Origin: Synechococcus sp. CS-1331
GTDB taxonomy: Bacteria; Cyanobacteriota; Cyanobacteriia; PCC-6307; Cyanobiaceae
DNA: 64,000 bases
Reading direction: 5' to 3'
NCBI GenBank assembly: GCA_025127975.1
Contig: JAHLYQ010000047.1
Coordinates: 18,840 to 82,839 of the forward strand
Positions 26,151 to 35,745 of this stretch are shown in pieces. The notes beneath the pieces were generated by a model. The model worked only from the letters and a program-made list of their open reading frames with translations, was not told where the DNA came from and ran no database searches. Both the position numbers and the translations under genes were made by a program. How positions within the stretch are numbered: position 1 is the first letter of the stretch; every line of letters starts with the position of its first letter.

Positions 26151-27422
26151 TCAGGCCCCCTTGCCGATCCCCACCACCTCCCCCAACAGCCCGCTGGCGA
26201 TGCGCCGCAGCGAGCGGCGGCCCAGGCCCCGGAAGTTCAGCTCACCCCCCAGCAGCCGCACCGCCAATGGCGTGGCCCGCGGCTGGGAGATGCCGTAGCG
26301 ATAGGTGAGGCCACTCAGGCCGTAAAACAGCCGCCCCAATCGCCGCGCCGCCTCGAAATCATCGGCGAGCAGGCCATGCACCCTGGCGGTGTGGCTGGTG
26401 GGCTGGCCTGCCAGCAGCGCCTCGGCCGCCAGCCGGCCGCTGCGGATGGCATGGAACAGGCCATCACCGAAGAGGGGATTGATCAGGCCGGCCGCATCGC
26501 CCACCAGCAGCACCCGGCCATCGGCGCTGTGCAGCGGTTCCGGCCCGTCCCAGATGGGCAGGGGATGGCCGTGGCCCCGCAGGCCCTGGAGGCGAGCGGG
26601 GGCAACCCCCAGGGCGGCGGCATAGGCCCCTATCGCCGCCATGATGCGGGCGCGAGCGCTGGAGTCGCGGCGCAGGTCGCGCTGGCGGCCGTAGAAGAGG
26701 CCGGCGCCGATGTTGAGGTGGTCGGCCTTGGGGAATACCCAGGCGTAGCCGCGGCGCAGGGCGCCGTATTCCAGATGCAGCAGATCCGGGCGCAGCAGAG
26801 GATCGGCCGGATCCCAGCGGTGCGGCACCTCCAGCTCAAGGGCCAGGGCGATCCGCGCTGAGCGGCGCAGCCCCACGGCGGCGGCAACCCCTCCGGCGGC
26901 CCCATCGGCACCGATCACGGCATCGGCCAGCAGCGTGAGCGCCGCGGCTTCCTGGCCGGCCACCGCCCGCCGCCGCACCTGCAGGGTCACACCGCCAGCA
27001 GCGCGCTCGAGGCCGGCAAAGGCATGGCCCTCCAGCAGCTCTACGCCGGCGGCCTGGGCCTGGCACACCAGGGCATGGTCGAAGCGCGGCCGCTGCACCA
27101 TCAGCAGCCCGCGCGATTGCTCCGGGGCCGTGCCGGGCGGATCGATCGGCGCCTCCACCGCCCGGCCGAAGCACCAGCTGTGGCGCATGTAGCGCACCTG
27201 CGTATCCACCAGCGCCTCGGGGGCCAGATCGAGCAGCTCCCGCTGCACCGGCACCGGCATGCCGCCGCCACAGGGCTTGTGGCGGGGCAAGGGCTGCTTC
27301 TCCAGCAGGGCCACCCGCAGCCCACCTCTGGCCGCCACCGCCGCCGCGGTGGCGCCGGCCGGCCCGGCCCCCACCACCACCAGGTCGTAGCGGGGCCGCT
27401 GCTCGAGAGCTGGCGGTGCCAT
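26151..27422 (-). CDS. Geranylgeranyl reductase family FAD oxidoreductase
   Basis: About 423 residues from ATG 27422; a TTG three codons earlier is possible. [21 protein letters not shown] is the N-terminal FAD dinucleotide fold (GxGxxG), [18 protein letters not shown] is a conserved ChlP-family segment, and [20 protein letters not shown] is the second FAD motif. ChlP reduces the geranylgeranyl chain of chlorophyll and tocopherol; this one may be a ChlP paralogue acting on another prenyl lipid. The start lies close to the trpC stop. Confidence 0.87.
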   Translation of the reverse strand: MAPPALEQRPRYDLVVVGAGPAGATAAAVAARGGLRVALLEKQPLPRHKPCGGGMPVPVQRELLDLAPEALVDTQVRYMRHSWCFGRAVEAPIDPPGTAPEQSRGLLMVQRPRFDHALVCQAQAAGVELLEGHAFAGLERAAGGVTLQVRRRAVAGQEAAALTLLADAVIGADGAAGGVAAAVGLRRSARIALALELEVPHRWDPADPLLRPDLLHLEYGALRRGYAWVFPKADHLNIGAGLFYGRQRDLRRDSSARARIMAAIGAYAAALGVAPARLQGLRGHGHPLPIWDGPEPLHSADGRVLLVGDAAGLINPLFGDGLFHAIRSGRLAAEALLAGQPTSHTARVHGLLADDFEAARRLGRLFYGLSGLTYRYGISQPRATPLAVRLLGGELNFRGLGRRSLRRIASGLLGEVVGIGKGA

Positions 27423-27427
27423 CCCCG

Positions 27428-28312
27428 TCAAACCCCGATCAGGGTTTCCAGCGCCGCCGTCACATCCGCCTGGCGCATCAGCGCTTCGCCCACCAGCACC
27501 GCATCGGCGCCAGCGCTCTGCACCCGGTCGAGGTCGTCGCGGCTGGCGAGCCCCGATTCGCTCACCAGCAGACAGCCCTTGGCTCGGATCTGCTCGCCAT
27601 AGCTGGCGGTGAGCTGCTCGGTGGTGGCCAGATCCGTCTCAAATGTGGCCAGGTTGCGGTTGTTGATGCCGATCAACTGCACGCCCTCAAGCGCCAGCAC
27701 CCGCTCCATTTCTGTGGCGTCATGCACCTCCACCAGCAGGGTGAGGCCGAGGGCCCTGGCCACCTTGAGCAGGTAGGCCATGTCCTGATCGCTCAAGATC
27801 GCCGCGATCAGCAGGGCCGCATCAGCGCCGGCGGCCCGGGCCTGAAATAGCTGGTAGGGGCTGAGGATGAAGTCCTTGCAGAGCAGGGGCAGGTCGACCA
27901 CCTGGCGCACCTGCACCAGCACCTCAAAGCCGCCCTGGAAAAACTGCCTATCGGTGAGCACCGACAGGCAGCTGGCCCCGCCGGCCGCATAGGCCCGGGC
28001 GATGGCCTCGGGGTCGAAATCCTCGCGGATCACCCCCTTGCTGGGGCTGGCCTTCTTGATCTCGGCGATCACCGCCGGCTTGCGACAGGCCGCCCGCAAG
28101 GCCGCTGAAAAATCCCGGGGCGCAGGCAGATCGGCCACCTGCTGCTTGAGTTTCTCCAGGGGCACCCGCTCCCTGGCCGCGGCCACTTCACGGTCTTTTT
28201 CCCAGACGATTTTCTCAAGGATGTGGCGCGGTTCGCTCTCCTTGTGGCGGATGGCGTACTCCAGATGGAGCACCTTGACCTTGGGGTTGGGGGGGCGGCG
28301 ACGGAACTCCAT
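27428..28312 (-). CDS. trpC: Indole-3-glycerol phosphate synthase
   Basis: 294 residues, with the cyanobacterial N-terminal extension ([19 protein letters not shown]). [16 protein letters not shown] has the catalytic Lys and the Ser for phosphate, [15 protein letters not shown] the second Lys, [13 protein letters not shown] the catalytic Glu, and LIGINNRNL a barrel strand. Closes the ring to indole-3-glycerol phosphate in tryptophan synthesis. Stop and lpd end are two bases apart, so it is in a minus-strand operon with lpd. Confidence 0.96.
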   Translation of the reverse strand: MEFRRRPPNPKVKVLHLEYAIRHKESEPRHILEKIVWEKDREVAAARERVPLEKLKQQVADLPAPRDFSAALRAACRKPAVIAEIKKASPSKGVIREDFDPEAIARAYAAGGASCLSVLTDRQFFQGGFEVLVQVRQVVDLPLLCKDFILSPYQLFQARAAGADAALLIAAILSDQDMAYLLKVARALGLTLLVEVHDATEMERVLALEGVQLIGINNRNLATFETDLATTEQLTASYGEQIRAKGCLLVSESGLASRDDLDRVQSAGADAVLVGEALMRQADVTAALETLIGV

Positions 28313-28313
28313 C

Positions 28314-29804
28314 TCAGACCCCCACCAGGGCAGGGTCGATAAGGGCAGGGGAGATGGCGGCCGCCGCCTGCTTGTAGCCCGCCTCCACCACCTCGCTGAG
28401 GGTGGGATGGGTGTGCACCTCCGTGGCCAGTTGCACCACGCTCTGGCGGCGGGCCACGGCGTTGGCGATCTCCTGAATCAGGTCGGCCGCATGCAGGCCG
28501 TAGATGTGGGCACCGAGCACCTCGCCGCTGTTCTTGTTGAACAGCAGCTTCATCAGGCCGTCGCTCTCCAGCTCGGCCAGGGCCTTGGAATTGGCCTTGA
28601 AATAGCTGCGCACCGTTCCCAGCTCAAAACCCTCCTTGGCCGCCAGGGCCTTGGCATCGACCTCGCTCAGGCCCACCGAGCTGATCTCCGGGTGGGTGAA
28701 GGTGGCCGCCGGAATTGAGCGGTAATCGATCGCTCGGGTGTGGCCGAGGATGTTGTCGATCGCCACGGTGCCCTGGGCGGCGGCGGTGTGGGCCAGCATC
28801 ATCTTGCCGGTCACATCGCCCACGGCCCAAAGGTGGGGCAAGGGCTCACCGCCCACCAACACCCGCATCTGGTCGTCAACCGGGATGAAGCCGCGCTCGG
28901 TCTCGACCCCCAGCGCCGCCAGGTTCAGCTCGGAGCTGGTCGGCACCCGGCCGGTGGCCACCAGCACCGCATCCACCTCCAGGGTCTCCACCAGCTCCTT
29001 GGTGCCCATGTCGGCCAGCTCGATCGTCACCGGGCAGCCGGGCGTCACCTTGCGGGCCAGCAGGCCGGCGCGGGCATCGATATCGCGGCCGTCGATCAGC
29101 TTGCGGGCGGCCAGCTTAGCGATGTCGGGATCGAAGGTGGGCATCACCCGATCCAGGGCCTCGATCATCGTGACCTCGCAGCCCAGGGCCGTGTACACAT
29201 CGGCAAATTCCAGGCCGATGTAGCCGCTGCCGATGATCGCTAGCCAGCGGGGCAGCCACTCCAGGCTCACCGCCTCGTCGCTGGTGAACACGGTGCGGCC
29301 GTCGGTCTCGATACCGCGGGGCACAAACGGCTCGGAGCCGGTGGCAATGATCACGTCGCGGGCGGAATAGGTGCGCTCCACGCCGCTGCCGCTCTCCCGC
29401 ACCGTTACCCGCTGGTGAGCCGCCAGGCGCCCCTTGCCCAACAGAATGGACGCGCCGGCCCTCTCGAGGGTCTTGGTGAGGTTGGTGCGGATCGTCGCCA
29501 CCAGCTGGTTGGCGTGGTCGGCGATCTTCTGGCGCTCGAAGCGCACCGGTGCGGCATGGATGCCGAAGCCGGCCAGGTGCTTGGCATCGGCCAGCTCCCG
29601 CACCCGGCCGCTGGCGGCCAGCAGGGCCTTGGAGGGCACACAGCCCCGGTTGACGCAGGTGCCGCCCAGGTCACGGGATTCGACGATGGCGACCCGTAGG
29701 CCATGGTCAGCGGCGTGCTTGGCCGCATCGAAGCCGCCGTAACCGGCCCCGATCACGATCACGTCGTAATCGAAACCTGATCCGGGGGAGGGGGCGTTGC
29801 TCAC
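28314..29804 (-). CDS. lpdA: Dihydrolipoyl dehydrogenase (E3)
   Basis: 496 residues from GTG at 29804; upstream in-frame sequence lacks homology. [20 protein letters not shown] binds [16 protein letters not shown] is the redox-active disulfide Cxxxx[18 protein letters not shown] binds [21 protein letters not shown] is the second FAD contact; [15 protein letters not shown] holds the catalytic His-Glu pair at the dimer interface. Reoxidises the dihydrolipoyl group of pyruvate dehydrogenase and the glycine cleavage system. Confidence 0.95.
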   Translation of the reverse strand: MSNAPSPGSGFDYDVIVIGAGYGGFDAAKHAADHGLRVAIVESRDLGGTCVNRGCVPSKALLAASGRVRELADAKHLAGFGIHAAPVRFERQKIADHANQLVATIRTNLTKTLERAGASILLGKGRLAAHQRVTVRESGSGVERTYSARDVIIATGSEPFVPRGIETDGRTVFTSDEAVSLEWLPRWLAIIGSGYIGLEFADVYTALGCEVTMIEALDRVMPTFDPDIAKLAARKLIDGRDIDARAGLLARKVTPGCPVTIELADMGTKELVETLEVDAVLVATGRVPTSSELNLAALGVETERGFIPVDDQMRVLVGGEPLPHLWAVGDVTGKMMLAHTAAAQGTVAIDNILGHTRAIDYRSIPAATFTHPEISSVGLSEVDAKALAAKEGFELGTVRSYFKANSKALAELESDGLMKLLFNKNSGEVLGAHIYGLHAADLIQEIANAVARRQSVVQLATEVHTHPTLSEVVEAGYKQAAAAISPALIDPALVGV

Positions 29805-29841
29805 CGGGCAGCACTGCGGTTGTTGGGGGCATTCTCCCCCT

Positions 29842-30669
29842 TCAGGCTCCGGCCTGCTGCCGCAGACGCTCGAGCAGCAGGGGGGCCGCAGCCACCGCCA
29901 CATTCAGGGATTCCACCGCCGCGCTGTGGGGAATGGTGACCCGCACGCTGGCCAGGGCCTCCAGGTCTGCAGATACGCCGGCCCCCTCATTGCCGAGCAG
30001 CAGCACGGTGGGCAGCCGCCAGTCGAGCTGCCAGTAGGGCATCGGCTCGGGCGGTCCAGCCCCGGGGCGAACCGCCACCACCAGCTGCAGCCCCGCGGCC
30101 CGCGCCGCAGCCAGCCGCTCCCCCAGGGCCGCCCGGGGCTCGCGCCGCAGCGGCAGGGCCAGGGCCGCCCCCGCCGAAGCGCGCAACACCTTGGGCTGGA
30201 GGGGATCGGCGCCGTCAGCCAGCCACAGGGCCTCAACGCCGCTGGCCAGGGCGGTGCGCATCAAGGTGCCGAGATTGCCGGGATCCTGCAGGCCATCGAG
30301 GGCCAGAACCAGGGAAGGCCAGGGGCCGGAGCTGGCCTCCGGCGGGGGCGGAAGGGTCAGCACCACCCCATCGGGATGGCGGGTTGTGGCAATGGCCGCC
30401 AACACCTCCTCACTGACCAAGTGACAAATGCAGGCCTCCGGCAGGGCGGCGGCCAAGCAGCTCTGCCGGGCCCACCAAGGCGACGTTGCCAGCAACTCGA
30501 GCGGCTGCAGCCCCAGCCTCAGCACCTCCTCGAGCAGGTGGGTTCCCTCCAAAAGCAGCAGACCCTCCTGGATCCGCCCCCTGGCGTGATGGAGCAGCCG
30601 CAGCCGCTTGACCAATGGATTGCGCCGGCTGGTGATCGGTTCTGCGCTGTTCAGCCTGGCGCTGGTCAC
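29842..30669 (-). CDS. SpoU/TrmH family RNA 2'-O-methyltransferase
   Basis: 275 residues. An N-terminal RNA-binding part with RRNPLVKRLRLLHHARG and LLLEGTHLLEEVLRLG, then the SPOUT knot: LVLALDGLQDPGNLGTLMRTA (motif 1), LPTVLLLGNEGAGVSADL (motif 2) and VTIPHSAAVESLNVAVAAA (motif 3). All three motifs are complete. Methylates a ribose in rRNA or tRNA; the site is not predictable. Located 37 bases before lpd, perhaps the same transcript. Confidence 0.92.
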   Translation of the reverse strand: MTSARLNSAEPITSRRNPLVKRLRLLHHARGRIQEGLLLLEGTHLLEEVLRLGLQPLELLATSPWWARQSCLAAALPEACICHLVSEEVLAAIATTRHPDGVVLTLPPPPEASSGPWPSLVLALDGLQDPGNLGTLMRTALASGVEALWLADGADPLQPKVLRASAGAALALPLRREPRAALGERLAAARAAGLQLVVAVRPGAGPPEPMPYWQLDWRLPTVLLLGNEGAGVSADLEALASVRVTIPHSAAVESLNVAVAAAPLLLERLRQQAGA

Positions 30670-30673
30670 CAGC

Positions 30674-30922
30674 TCAGAAGGTCTGGTGCCTGCGCACGTG
30701 CAACTGGTCCTGGAGCACCAGCTCCTTGCCGGCCAGGTCCAGACCCCGCACCGAAGCCACTTCGCCCTTGAGACCCTCGGCCTGAAGGTTCTGGACCAGC
30801 TTTTTGAGAACCATGTCCTCGATGGTTGCCTGGTCGAGGCCGGCGGGGGTGAGGCTCTCCAGAAACTTACCCAACTTCGAGGCCATCAACTCGGAGGCAT
30901 TCGAAATCTTGAGGACGATCAT
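30674..30922 (-). CDS. Conserved small cyanobacterial-type hypothetical protein
   Basis: 82 residues. IVLKISNASELMASKLGKFLESLTP and TIEDMVLKKLVQNLQAEGLKGEV alternate strand and helix patterns with a regular charge distribution and no membrane segment. No family is recognised. It ends 4 bases before the methyltransferase gene start, so it is probably the leading gene of that operon, with the tRNA-Leu just upstream on the same strand. Confidence 0.7.
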   Translation of the reverse strand: MIVLKISNASELMASKLGKFLESLTPAGLDQATIEDMVLKKLVQNLQAEGLKGEVASVRGLDLAGKELVLQDQLHVRRHQTF

Positions 30923-30930
30923 AAAAAAAA

Positions 30931-31014
30931 TGCGGATGGGGAGACTTGAACTCCCACGACATTGCTGCCACTAGTACCTGAAACTAGCGCGTCTACCAAT
31001 TCCGCCACATCCGC
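30931..31014 (-). tRNA. tRNA-Leu (CAG)
   Basis: 84 bases, a class II tRNA. The 7-base acceptor GCGGATG pairs with CATCCGC, the anticodon loop TTCAGGT gives CAG between CTAGT and ACTAG, the long variable arm is present, and GGGAGTTCAAGTCTCCC forms the T arm. No encoded CCA. Confidence 0.96.
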
Positions 31015-31107
31015 GTGGCCGTCGCCGAAGCGACCCAGAAAAGATAGGACATCAGGGGAGACCCTTCACCGCAAGGTCAACTCAAGATCAACGGCCAGGG
31101 GGGGCTC

Positions 31108-31163
31108 TTGAAATCAAGCCCAATGTCTGGAGATGCAAGCCCAGTGTCTTGAGATCAAGCCAG
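31108..31163. repeat. Degenerate 20-21-base tandem repeats upstream of murA
   Basis: Units at about 31108, 31128 and 31149 share GA(A/G)AT-CAAGCCCA(A/G)TGTCT. About 60 bases before the murA start; role unknown. Confidence 0.6.
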
Positions 31164-31222
31164 TTCCGTCAGCGTCCGCCTAGACGCCTTCAGCTTTTGT
31201 TGTCAATATGCCTCAGCACTAG

Positions 31223-32575
31223 ATGGGCAGCCCTTCCATGAGCTTGAACGCTGTCCAGCCCCGCACGATTCCAAAAGTCATTCTTAACCCCCAGCTGGAG
31301 ATCAGTGGTGGCCGCAGCCTCAGCGGCGAGCTCCACGTGAGCGGGGCCAAGAATTCGGCATTGGTCCTGATGGCCACCTGCCTGCTCACCCGCGATCCGG
31401 TTCGACTGCGCAACGTGCCGTCCCTCACCGACATCGCGGCCATGGGCGAGATGCTCACCAGCCTCGGTGGCCGGGTGCGCCGCCAGGGTGACTGCCTGGA
31501 ACTCAGCGGCGAAGCGGTCAACAATTCCACGGCCCCCTACGAGCTGGTGAACAGCCTGCGGGCCAGCTTCTTCTGCATCGGTCCGCTGCTCGCCCGGATG
31601 GGCATGGCCAAGGTGCCCCTGCCGGGCGGCTGCCAGATCGGCACCCGGCCCGTGGTGGAACATGTCAAGGGGTTAAAGGCCCTGGGAGCCCAGGTCACCA
31701 TTGAGCATGGGGTCGTCACAGCAGTCGTCCCCGGCCGGGGCCATCGGCTCACCGGCGGCCGCATCCACATGGACTGCCCCAGCGTGGGGGCCACCGAGAC
31801 CCTGATGATGGCTGCCGCCCTCGCCGATGGCGAGACGGTGATCGACAACGCTGCCCTCGAGCCCGAGGTGCTGGATCTGGCCGGCTTGCTGATCGCCATG
31901 GGCGCCAGGATCCGCGGCGCGGGCACGCCCACGATCACGATCGTCGGGGTAGAGCGTCTCCACGGCGCCGACTACGCGGTGATCCCCGATCGCATTGAAG
32001 CCGGCACCTTTCTGCTGGCTGCGGCCATCACCCGCTCCCAGCTCCGGGTGTCGCCGGTGATTCCCGAGCATCTCGGTGCCGTGATCACCAAACTCGAGGA
32101 GGCCGGCTGCAGCATCGAGCACGACGGCATCGGCCTCACGATCAAGGCCGACCAGATCAATGCCGTTGACCTGCGCACCCAGCCGTTCCCCGGCTTCCCC
32201 ACCGATCTGCAGGCCCCTTTCATGAGCCTGCTGGCCACGGCCCGGGGCACCAGCCTGATCACGGAAAATATCTTTGAAAACCGGCTGCAACACGTCGCAG
32301 AACTGCAGCGCATGGGAGCCGATATCCGCATGCAGGGCAACACCGCCTTCGTCGAGGGGGTTGCCCGCCTCAGCGGCGCGCCGGTGCGGGGCACCGATCT
32401 GCGGGCCTCGGCCGCCATGGTGCTGGCCGGTCTGGGCGCCGAGGGGATCACCACCGTGCGGGGGCTGGAATTCCTCGATCGGGGCTACGCCAACCTGGAG
32501 GGCAAGCTCAACGCCGCCGGTGCCCGCATCCAGCGGGTCAGTGTCCATGGCAGCGGCGCGGGCATCGCCGCCTAA
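31223..32575 (+). CDS. murA: UDP-GlcNAc 1-carboxyvinyltransferase
   Basis: 450 residues; the ATG may be at 31223 or five codons on. [17 protein letters not shown] has the conserved Lys-Asn that binds substrate, [13 protein letters not shown] has the catalytic Cys attacked by fosfomycin, [14 protein letters not shown] and [18 protein letters not shown] hold the key Arg/Glu and Asp, and [13 protein letters not shown] is the family end motif. First committed step of peptidoglycan synthesis. No partner gene shares its operon; tRNA-Leu follows within 12 bases. Confidence 0.97.
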   Translation: MGSPSMSLNAVQPRTIPKVILNPQLEISGGRSLSGELHVSGAKNSALVLMATCLLTRDPVRLRNVPSLTDIAAMGEMLTSLGGRVRRQGDCLELSGEAVNNSTAPYELVNSLRASFFCIGPLLARMGMAKVPLPGGCQIGTRPVVEHVKGLKALGAQVTIEHGVVTAVVPGRGHRLTGGRIHMDCPSVGATETLMMAAALADGETVIDNAALEPEVLDLAGLLIAMGARIRGAGTPTITIVGVERLHGADYAVIPDRIEAGTFLLAAAITRSQLRVSPVIPEHLGAVITKLEEAGCSIEHDGIGLTIKADQINAVDLRTQPFPGFPTDLQAPFMSLLATARGTSLITENIFENRLQHVAELQRMGADIRMQGNTAFVEGVARLSGAPVRGTDLRASAAMVLAGLGAEGITTVRGLEFLDRGYANLEGKLNAAGARIQRVSVHGSGAGIAA

Positions 32576-32587
32576 GCTCTGTATCGC

Positions 32588-32669
32588 GGGAGCGTGCCGG
32601 AATTGGTAGACGGACTCGACTCAAAATCGAGCGCCTTCGGGTTTGTGGGTTCGAGTCCCACCGCTCCTA
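32588..32669 (+). tRNA. tRNA-Leu (CAA)
   Basis: About 82 bases, class II. GGGAGCG pairs with CGCTCCT, the anticodon loop CTCAAAA flanked by CTCGA/TCGAG gives CAA, and GTGGGTTCGAGTCCCAC is the T arm. The argD start is only about 26 bases further, so the tRNA and argD may share a transcript. Confidence 0.94.
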
Positions 32670-32695
32670 TCTCGCCGGTGTCCACATCAGCAGTG

Positions 32696-33892
32696 ATGGG
32701 AACCTATGCCCGCTTCCCGATCAGCCTCACCCGGGGGCGGGGGGTGTGGGTTTGGGACAGCAAGGGAAAGCGCTACCTCGACTGCGTAGCTGGCATCGCC
32801 GTGTGCACCCTGGGCCACAGCGACGGGCGGATGAAACGGGCCCTCGGCCGGCAACTGGGCAAGCTCCAGCACGTCTCAAACCTCTATCGGATTCCGGAGC
32901 AGGAAGAGCTGGCCGAGCTAATCCGGGCCCGCAGCTGCCTGGATAGGGTGTTTTTCTGCAACTCCGGCGCCGAGGCCAATGAGGCCGCCATCAAGCTCGC
33001 CCGCAAGCACGCCAACCTGCGGGGGATCGGCGGCGGCCGCGGCGAAGACCAAGGCCCCCTGATCCTCACCGCCCAGGCCAGCTTCCACGGCCGCACCCTG
33101 GCCGCCGTCACCGCCACGGGCCAGCCGAAATACCACCAGGGCTTTGAGCCGATGGTGCAGGGTTTCCGCTACTTCCCCTACAACGACACCGCCGCCTTCG
33201 AGGCCCTGCTGGCCAGCTGCCAGGCCGAGGGGCCGCGGGTGGCGGCCGTGCTGCTGGAGCCGATCCAGGGCGAGGGCGGGGTCCATCCCGGCAACCGCAG
33301 CTTTTTCCAGCGGGTTCGCGAACTCTGCGACGCCCACAACATCCTGCTGATCTTCGACGAGGTGCAGATCGGCATCGGCCGCAGCGGCCAGCTCTGGGGC
33401 TACCAGCAGCTGGGGGTGGAGCCCGATGCGATCACCCTGGCCAAGGGGCTGGGCGGCGGCATCCCGATCGGGGCCCTGGCGGTCAAGGCCAAGGTGGACC
33501 ACTTCCGCCCCGGCGACCACGCCAGCACCTTCGGCGGCAATCCCTTCGCCTGCCGGGCCGGCCTGACGGTGCTGGCCGAACTCGAGCGCCGCGACCTGCT
33601 CAACCACGTCCAGCGGATGGGGGCGCTGCTGCAGGAGCTGCTGGCCGCCCTGGTAAGTCGCCACCCCACCCTGCTGGAGGGGGTCCGGGGCTGGGGCCTG
33701 CTGCAGGGGCTGGTGCTGCGCGAGGAGGCCCCCAACGCCCCCGCAATCGTCACGGCCGCGATCGAGCAGGGCCTGTTGCTGGTGCCCGCCGGCCCCCGGG
33801 TGGTGCGCTTCGTGCCGCCGCTAGTGATCCAGCCCCGCCACCTGCGCCTGGCCGTCGACCGCCTCGAGCGCGCCCTAATGAGCCTTGCCTGA
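32696..33892 (+). CDS. argD: Acetylornithine aminotransferase
   Basis: 398 residues from ATG 32696 (GTG at 32693 also fits). GTYARFPISLTRGRGVWVWD is the usual start. VFFCNSGAEANEAAIKLAR binds PLP phosphate, ILLIFDEVQIGIGRSGQLW has the PLP Asp, and ITLAKGLGGGIPIGA the Schiff-base Lys. Makes N-acetylornithine in arginine synthesis; closely related ornithine or GABA aminotransferases are less likely. The end overlaps the folC start by 8 bases. Confidence 0.94.
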   Translation: MGTYARFPISLTRGRGVWVWDSKGKRYLDCVAGIAVCTLGHSDGRMKRALGRQLGKLQHVSNLYRIPEQEELAELIRARSCLDRVFFCNSGAEANEAAIKLARKHANLRGIGGGRGEDQGPLILTAQASFHGRTLAAVTATGQPKYHQGFEPMVQGFRYFPYNDTAAFEALLASCQAEGPRVAAVLLEPIQGEGGVHPGNRSFFQRVRELCDAHNILLIFDEVQIGIGRSGQLWGYQQLGVEPDAITLAKGLGGGIPIGALAVKAKVDHFRPGDHASTFGGNPFACRAGLTVLAELERRDLLNHVQRMGALLQELLAALVSRHPTLLEGVRGWGLLQGLVLREEAPNAPAIVTAAIEQGLLLVPAGPRVVRFVPPLVIQPRHLRLAVDRLERALMSLA

Positions 33893-35165
33893 ACCGCCCG
33901 CCAGTGGCGATCCCTTTGCCGACCTGATCGAACCCTTCAGCCGCCGCGGCGTTGACCTGGGCCTGGGGCGGCTCGGGGCTGCCCTGGCCGAGCTGGGCCA
34001 TCCCGAGCGCCGCTTCGCCGCCGTGCAGGTGGCGGGCACCAACGGCAAGGGTTCGATCTGCACCCTGGTGCACCGGGCCCTGCTGGCCTCAGGCCTGCGC
34101 GCCGGCCTCTACACTTCGCCCCACCTGGTGTGCTGGAGCGAGCGGATCCTGATCGGGGCCGGGCCGATCAGCGTCGCCAACCTGCGCCGCCAGCTGGAGA
34201 GGGCCACGCCGGCCGCCCGCCGCCACCAGCTGACGCCGTTTGAACTGGTGACTGCCGCAGCCTTCCTGGCCTTCGCCGCAGCGGAACTGGAGCTGGTGGT
34301 GCTGGAGGTGGGTCTGGGGGGCCGGCTCGATGCCACCACCTGCCATCCCGACCGCAGCGTGATCGGCTTTGCCTCGATCGGTCTCGACCACACCGAGATT
34401 CTGGGGCCGGATCCAGCCACGATTGCCGCCGAGAAGGCCGGCGTGCTCCAGCCGGGAGCCAGCGCCTTCAGCGGCCCCCAAGACCCTGCTGTGGCGGCGG
34501 TTCTCACCGCCCAGGCCGGGGCGGTGGGGGCCGAGCTGCACTGGGTGGAGCCATTGGATCTGAACGCCTGGCCCCTGGGGTTGCCGGGAGCCGTACAGGC
34601 GAGCAACGGCGCAGTGGCCCTGGGGATGCTTAGGGCCCTGGCGGAGCGGGGCTGGCCGATCGACGCGGCGGGCATCCGCCGCGGCTTCGCCGGCGCCCGC
34701 TGGCCCGGCAGGCTGCAGCAGGTGAGCTGGGGCGGTCGCCCCCTGCTGCTCGATGGGGCCCACAACCTGCCCGCCGCCATCGCCCTGCGGGCCGAACTCG
34801 ACACCGAGCCGGCCCGCCATGGCCTGAAGCCAGGTCCCCGCGCCTGGGTGCTGGGCATCCTGGCCAACAAGCAGGGGCCAGAGATCGTCACGGCCCTGCT
34901 GGCCCCAGGCGATCGGGCCACGATTGTGCCGGTGCCGGGCCACCCCAGCTGGAGCCAGCCAGCCCTGGCCGCCGCCTGCCCCCAGCTCGCCCCCCAGCTG
35001 AATGCCGCCCCAGATCTGGCCACAGCCCTCGGCCAGCACGGAGCCAGCACGGCACCATTGATCGTGGCCGGCTCCCTCTATCTGGTCGGGGAGCTCCTCG
35101 GTAGTGCACTCCTGGATGGTGCACTCCTGGATTGTTCACTCCTAGATAGAAAAGGTCCAGAGTGA
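33885..35165 (+). CDS. folC: Folylpolyglutamate synthase / dihydrofolate synthase
   Basis: 426 residues from TTG. VQVAGTNGKGSICTLVHRAL is the Mur-ligase-like P-loop, LYTSPHLVCWSERI and VVLEVGLGGRLDATTC follow, and LLLDGAHNLPAAIALR is the C-terminal domain core. Adds glutamate to folates. The C-terminus is extended by a repeated ALLDG/ALLDC/SLLDR stretch from three 15-base tandem repeats, outside the conserved fold. Confidence 0.94.
   Translation: MPEPPASGDPFADLIEPFSRRGVDLGLGRLGAALAELGHPERRFAAVQVAGTNGKGSICTLVHRALLASGLRAGLYTSPHLVCWSERILIGAGPISVANLRRQLERATPAARRHQLTPFELVTAAAFLAFAAAELELVVLEVGLGGRLDATTCHPDRSVIGFASIGLDHTEILGPDPATIAAEKAGVLQPGASAFSGPQDPAVAAVLTAQAGAVGAELHWVEPLDLNAWPLGLPGAVQASNGAVALGMLRALAERGWPIDAAGIRRGFAGARWPGRLQQVSWGGRPLLLDGAHNLPAAIALRAELDTEPARHGLKPGPRAWVLGILANKQGPEIVTALLAPGDRATIVPVPGHPSWSQPALAAACPQLAPQLNAAPDLATALGQHGASTAPLIVAGSLYLVGELLGSALLDGALLDCSLLDRKGPE
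35105..35149 (+). repeat. Three in-phase 15-base repeats at the folC 3' end
   Basis: Units at 35105, 35120 and 35135 read TGCACTCCTGGATGG with a few changes and encode ALLDG-like blocks. A weaker fourth unit may precede them near 35090. Confidence 0.8.
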
Positions 35166-35187
35166 AAGCCCCGCCCCCCCTCTCGCC

Positions 35188-35745
35188 ATGGCCCATCCCC
35201 TGGGCAAAATCCTGCGCAATGCGCTGGCCTCGGTGCTTGTCTTGAATCGGGTGCTTGTCTTAAATAGGGTGCTGGCTTTGAATCTGGTCCTGGCTCTGGC
35301 TCTGGCCCTGGTGCCAGCGATGCCGGCGGCCGCCGAGTTCAGCGGGGTTGACTACACCCTGACAAACCAGAACGGCCAGGATTTCAGCGGCCAAAACCTG
35401 GCCAACACCTCCTTCGCCGGCGCCACTGGACGGCAGGCAAATTTCAGCGGCGCCGACCTGCACGGCGCGATCCTCACCCAGGCGGCCTTCCCGGAGGCCA
35501 ATTTTGCCGGCGCCGATCTGAGCAGCACCCTGATGGACAAGGTGGACTTCTCCGGCGTTGATCTGACCGGGGCCAATCTGACTGGAGCGATTGCCTCGGG
35601 CAGCAGCTTCTATGGCGCCACCGTCACCAATGCCGACTTCAGTGACGCCCTGATCGACCGTCTCGACCAGCGCTCCCTCTGCCGCGACGCCGAGGGTACC
35701 CACCCGGGCACCGGCGTCGACACCCGGCTCAGCCTGGGCTGCTAA
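35188..35745 (+). CDS. Exported pentapeptide-repeat protein
   Basis: 185 residues. A long hydrophobic signal sequence (residues about 12-48) ends at AAAEFSG. About 20 pentapeptides of the A(D/N)LXX type follow (ANFSGADLHGAILTQAAF, GVDLTGANLTGAI), a right-handed beta-helix. The C-terminus LCRDAEGTHPGTGVDTR is shared with lumenal pentapeptide proteins of cyanobacteria and plants (TL17/TL20 type), so a thylakoid-lumen location is likely. The 3' end overlaps the convergent oxidase gene by 17 bases. Confidence 0.87.
   Translation: MAHPLGKILRNALASVLVLNRVLVLNRVLALNLVLALALALVPAMPAAAEFSGVDYTLTNQNGQDFSGQNLANTSFAGATGRQANFSGADLHGAILTQAAFPEANFAGADLSSTLMDKVDFSGVDLTGANLTGAIASGSSFYGATVTNADFSDALIDRLDQRSLCRDAEGTHPGTGVDTRLSLGC
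35233..35286 (+). repeat. Three in-phase 18-base repeats in the signal peptide
   Basis: Units at 35233, 35251 and 35269 read GTGCTTGTCTTGAATCGG with changes, giving VLVLNR twice then VLALNL. They lengthen the hydrophobic core of the signal sequence. Confidence 0.85.
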
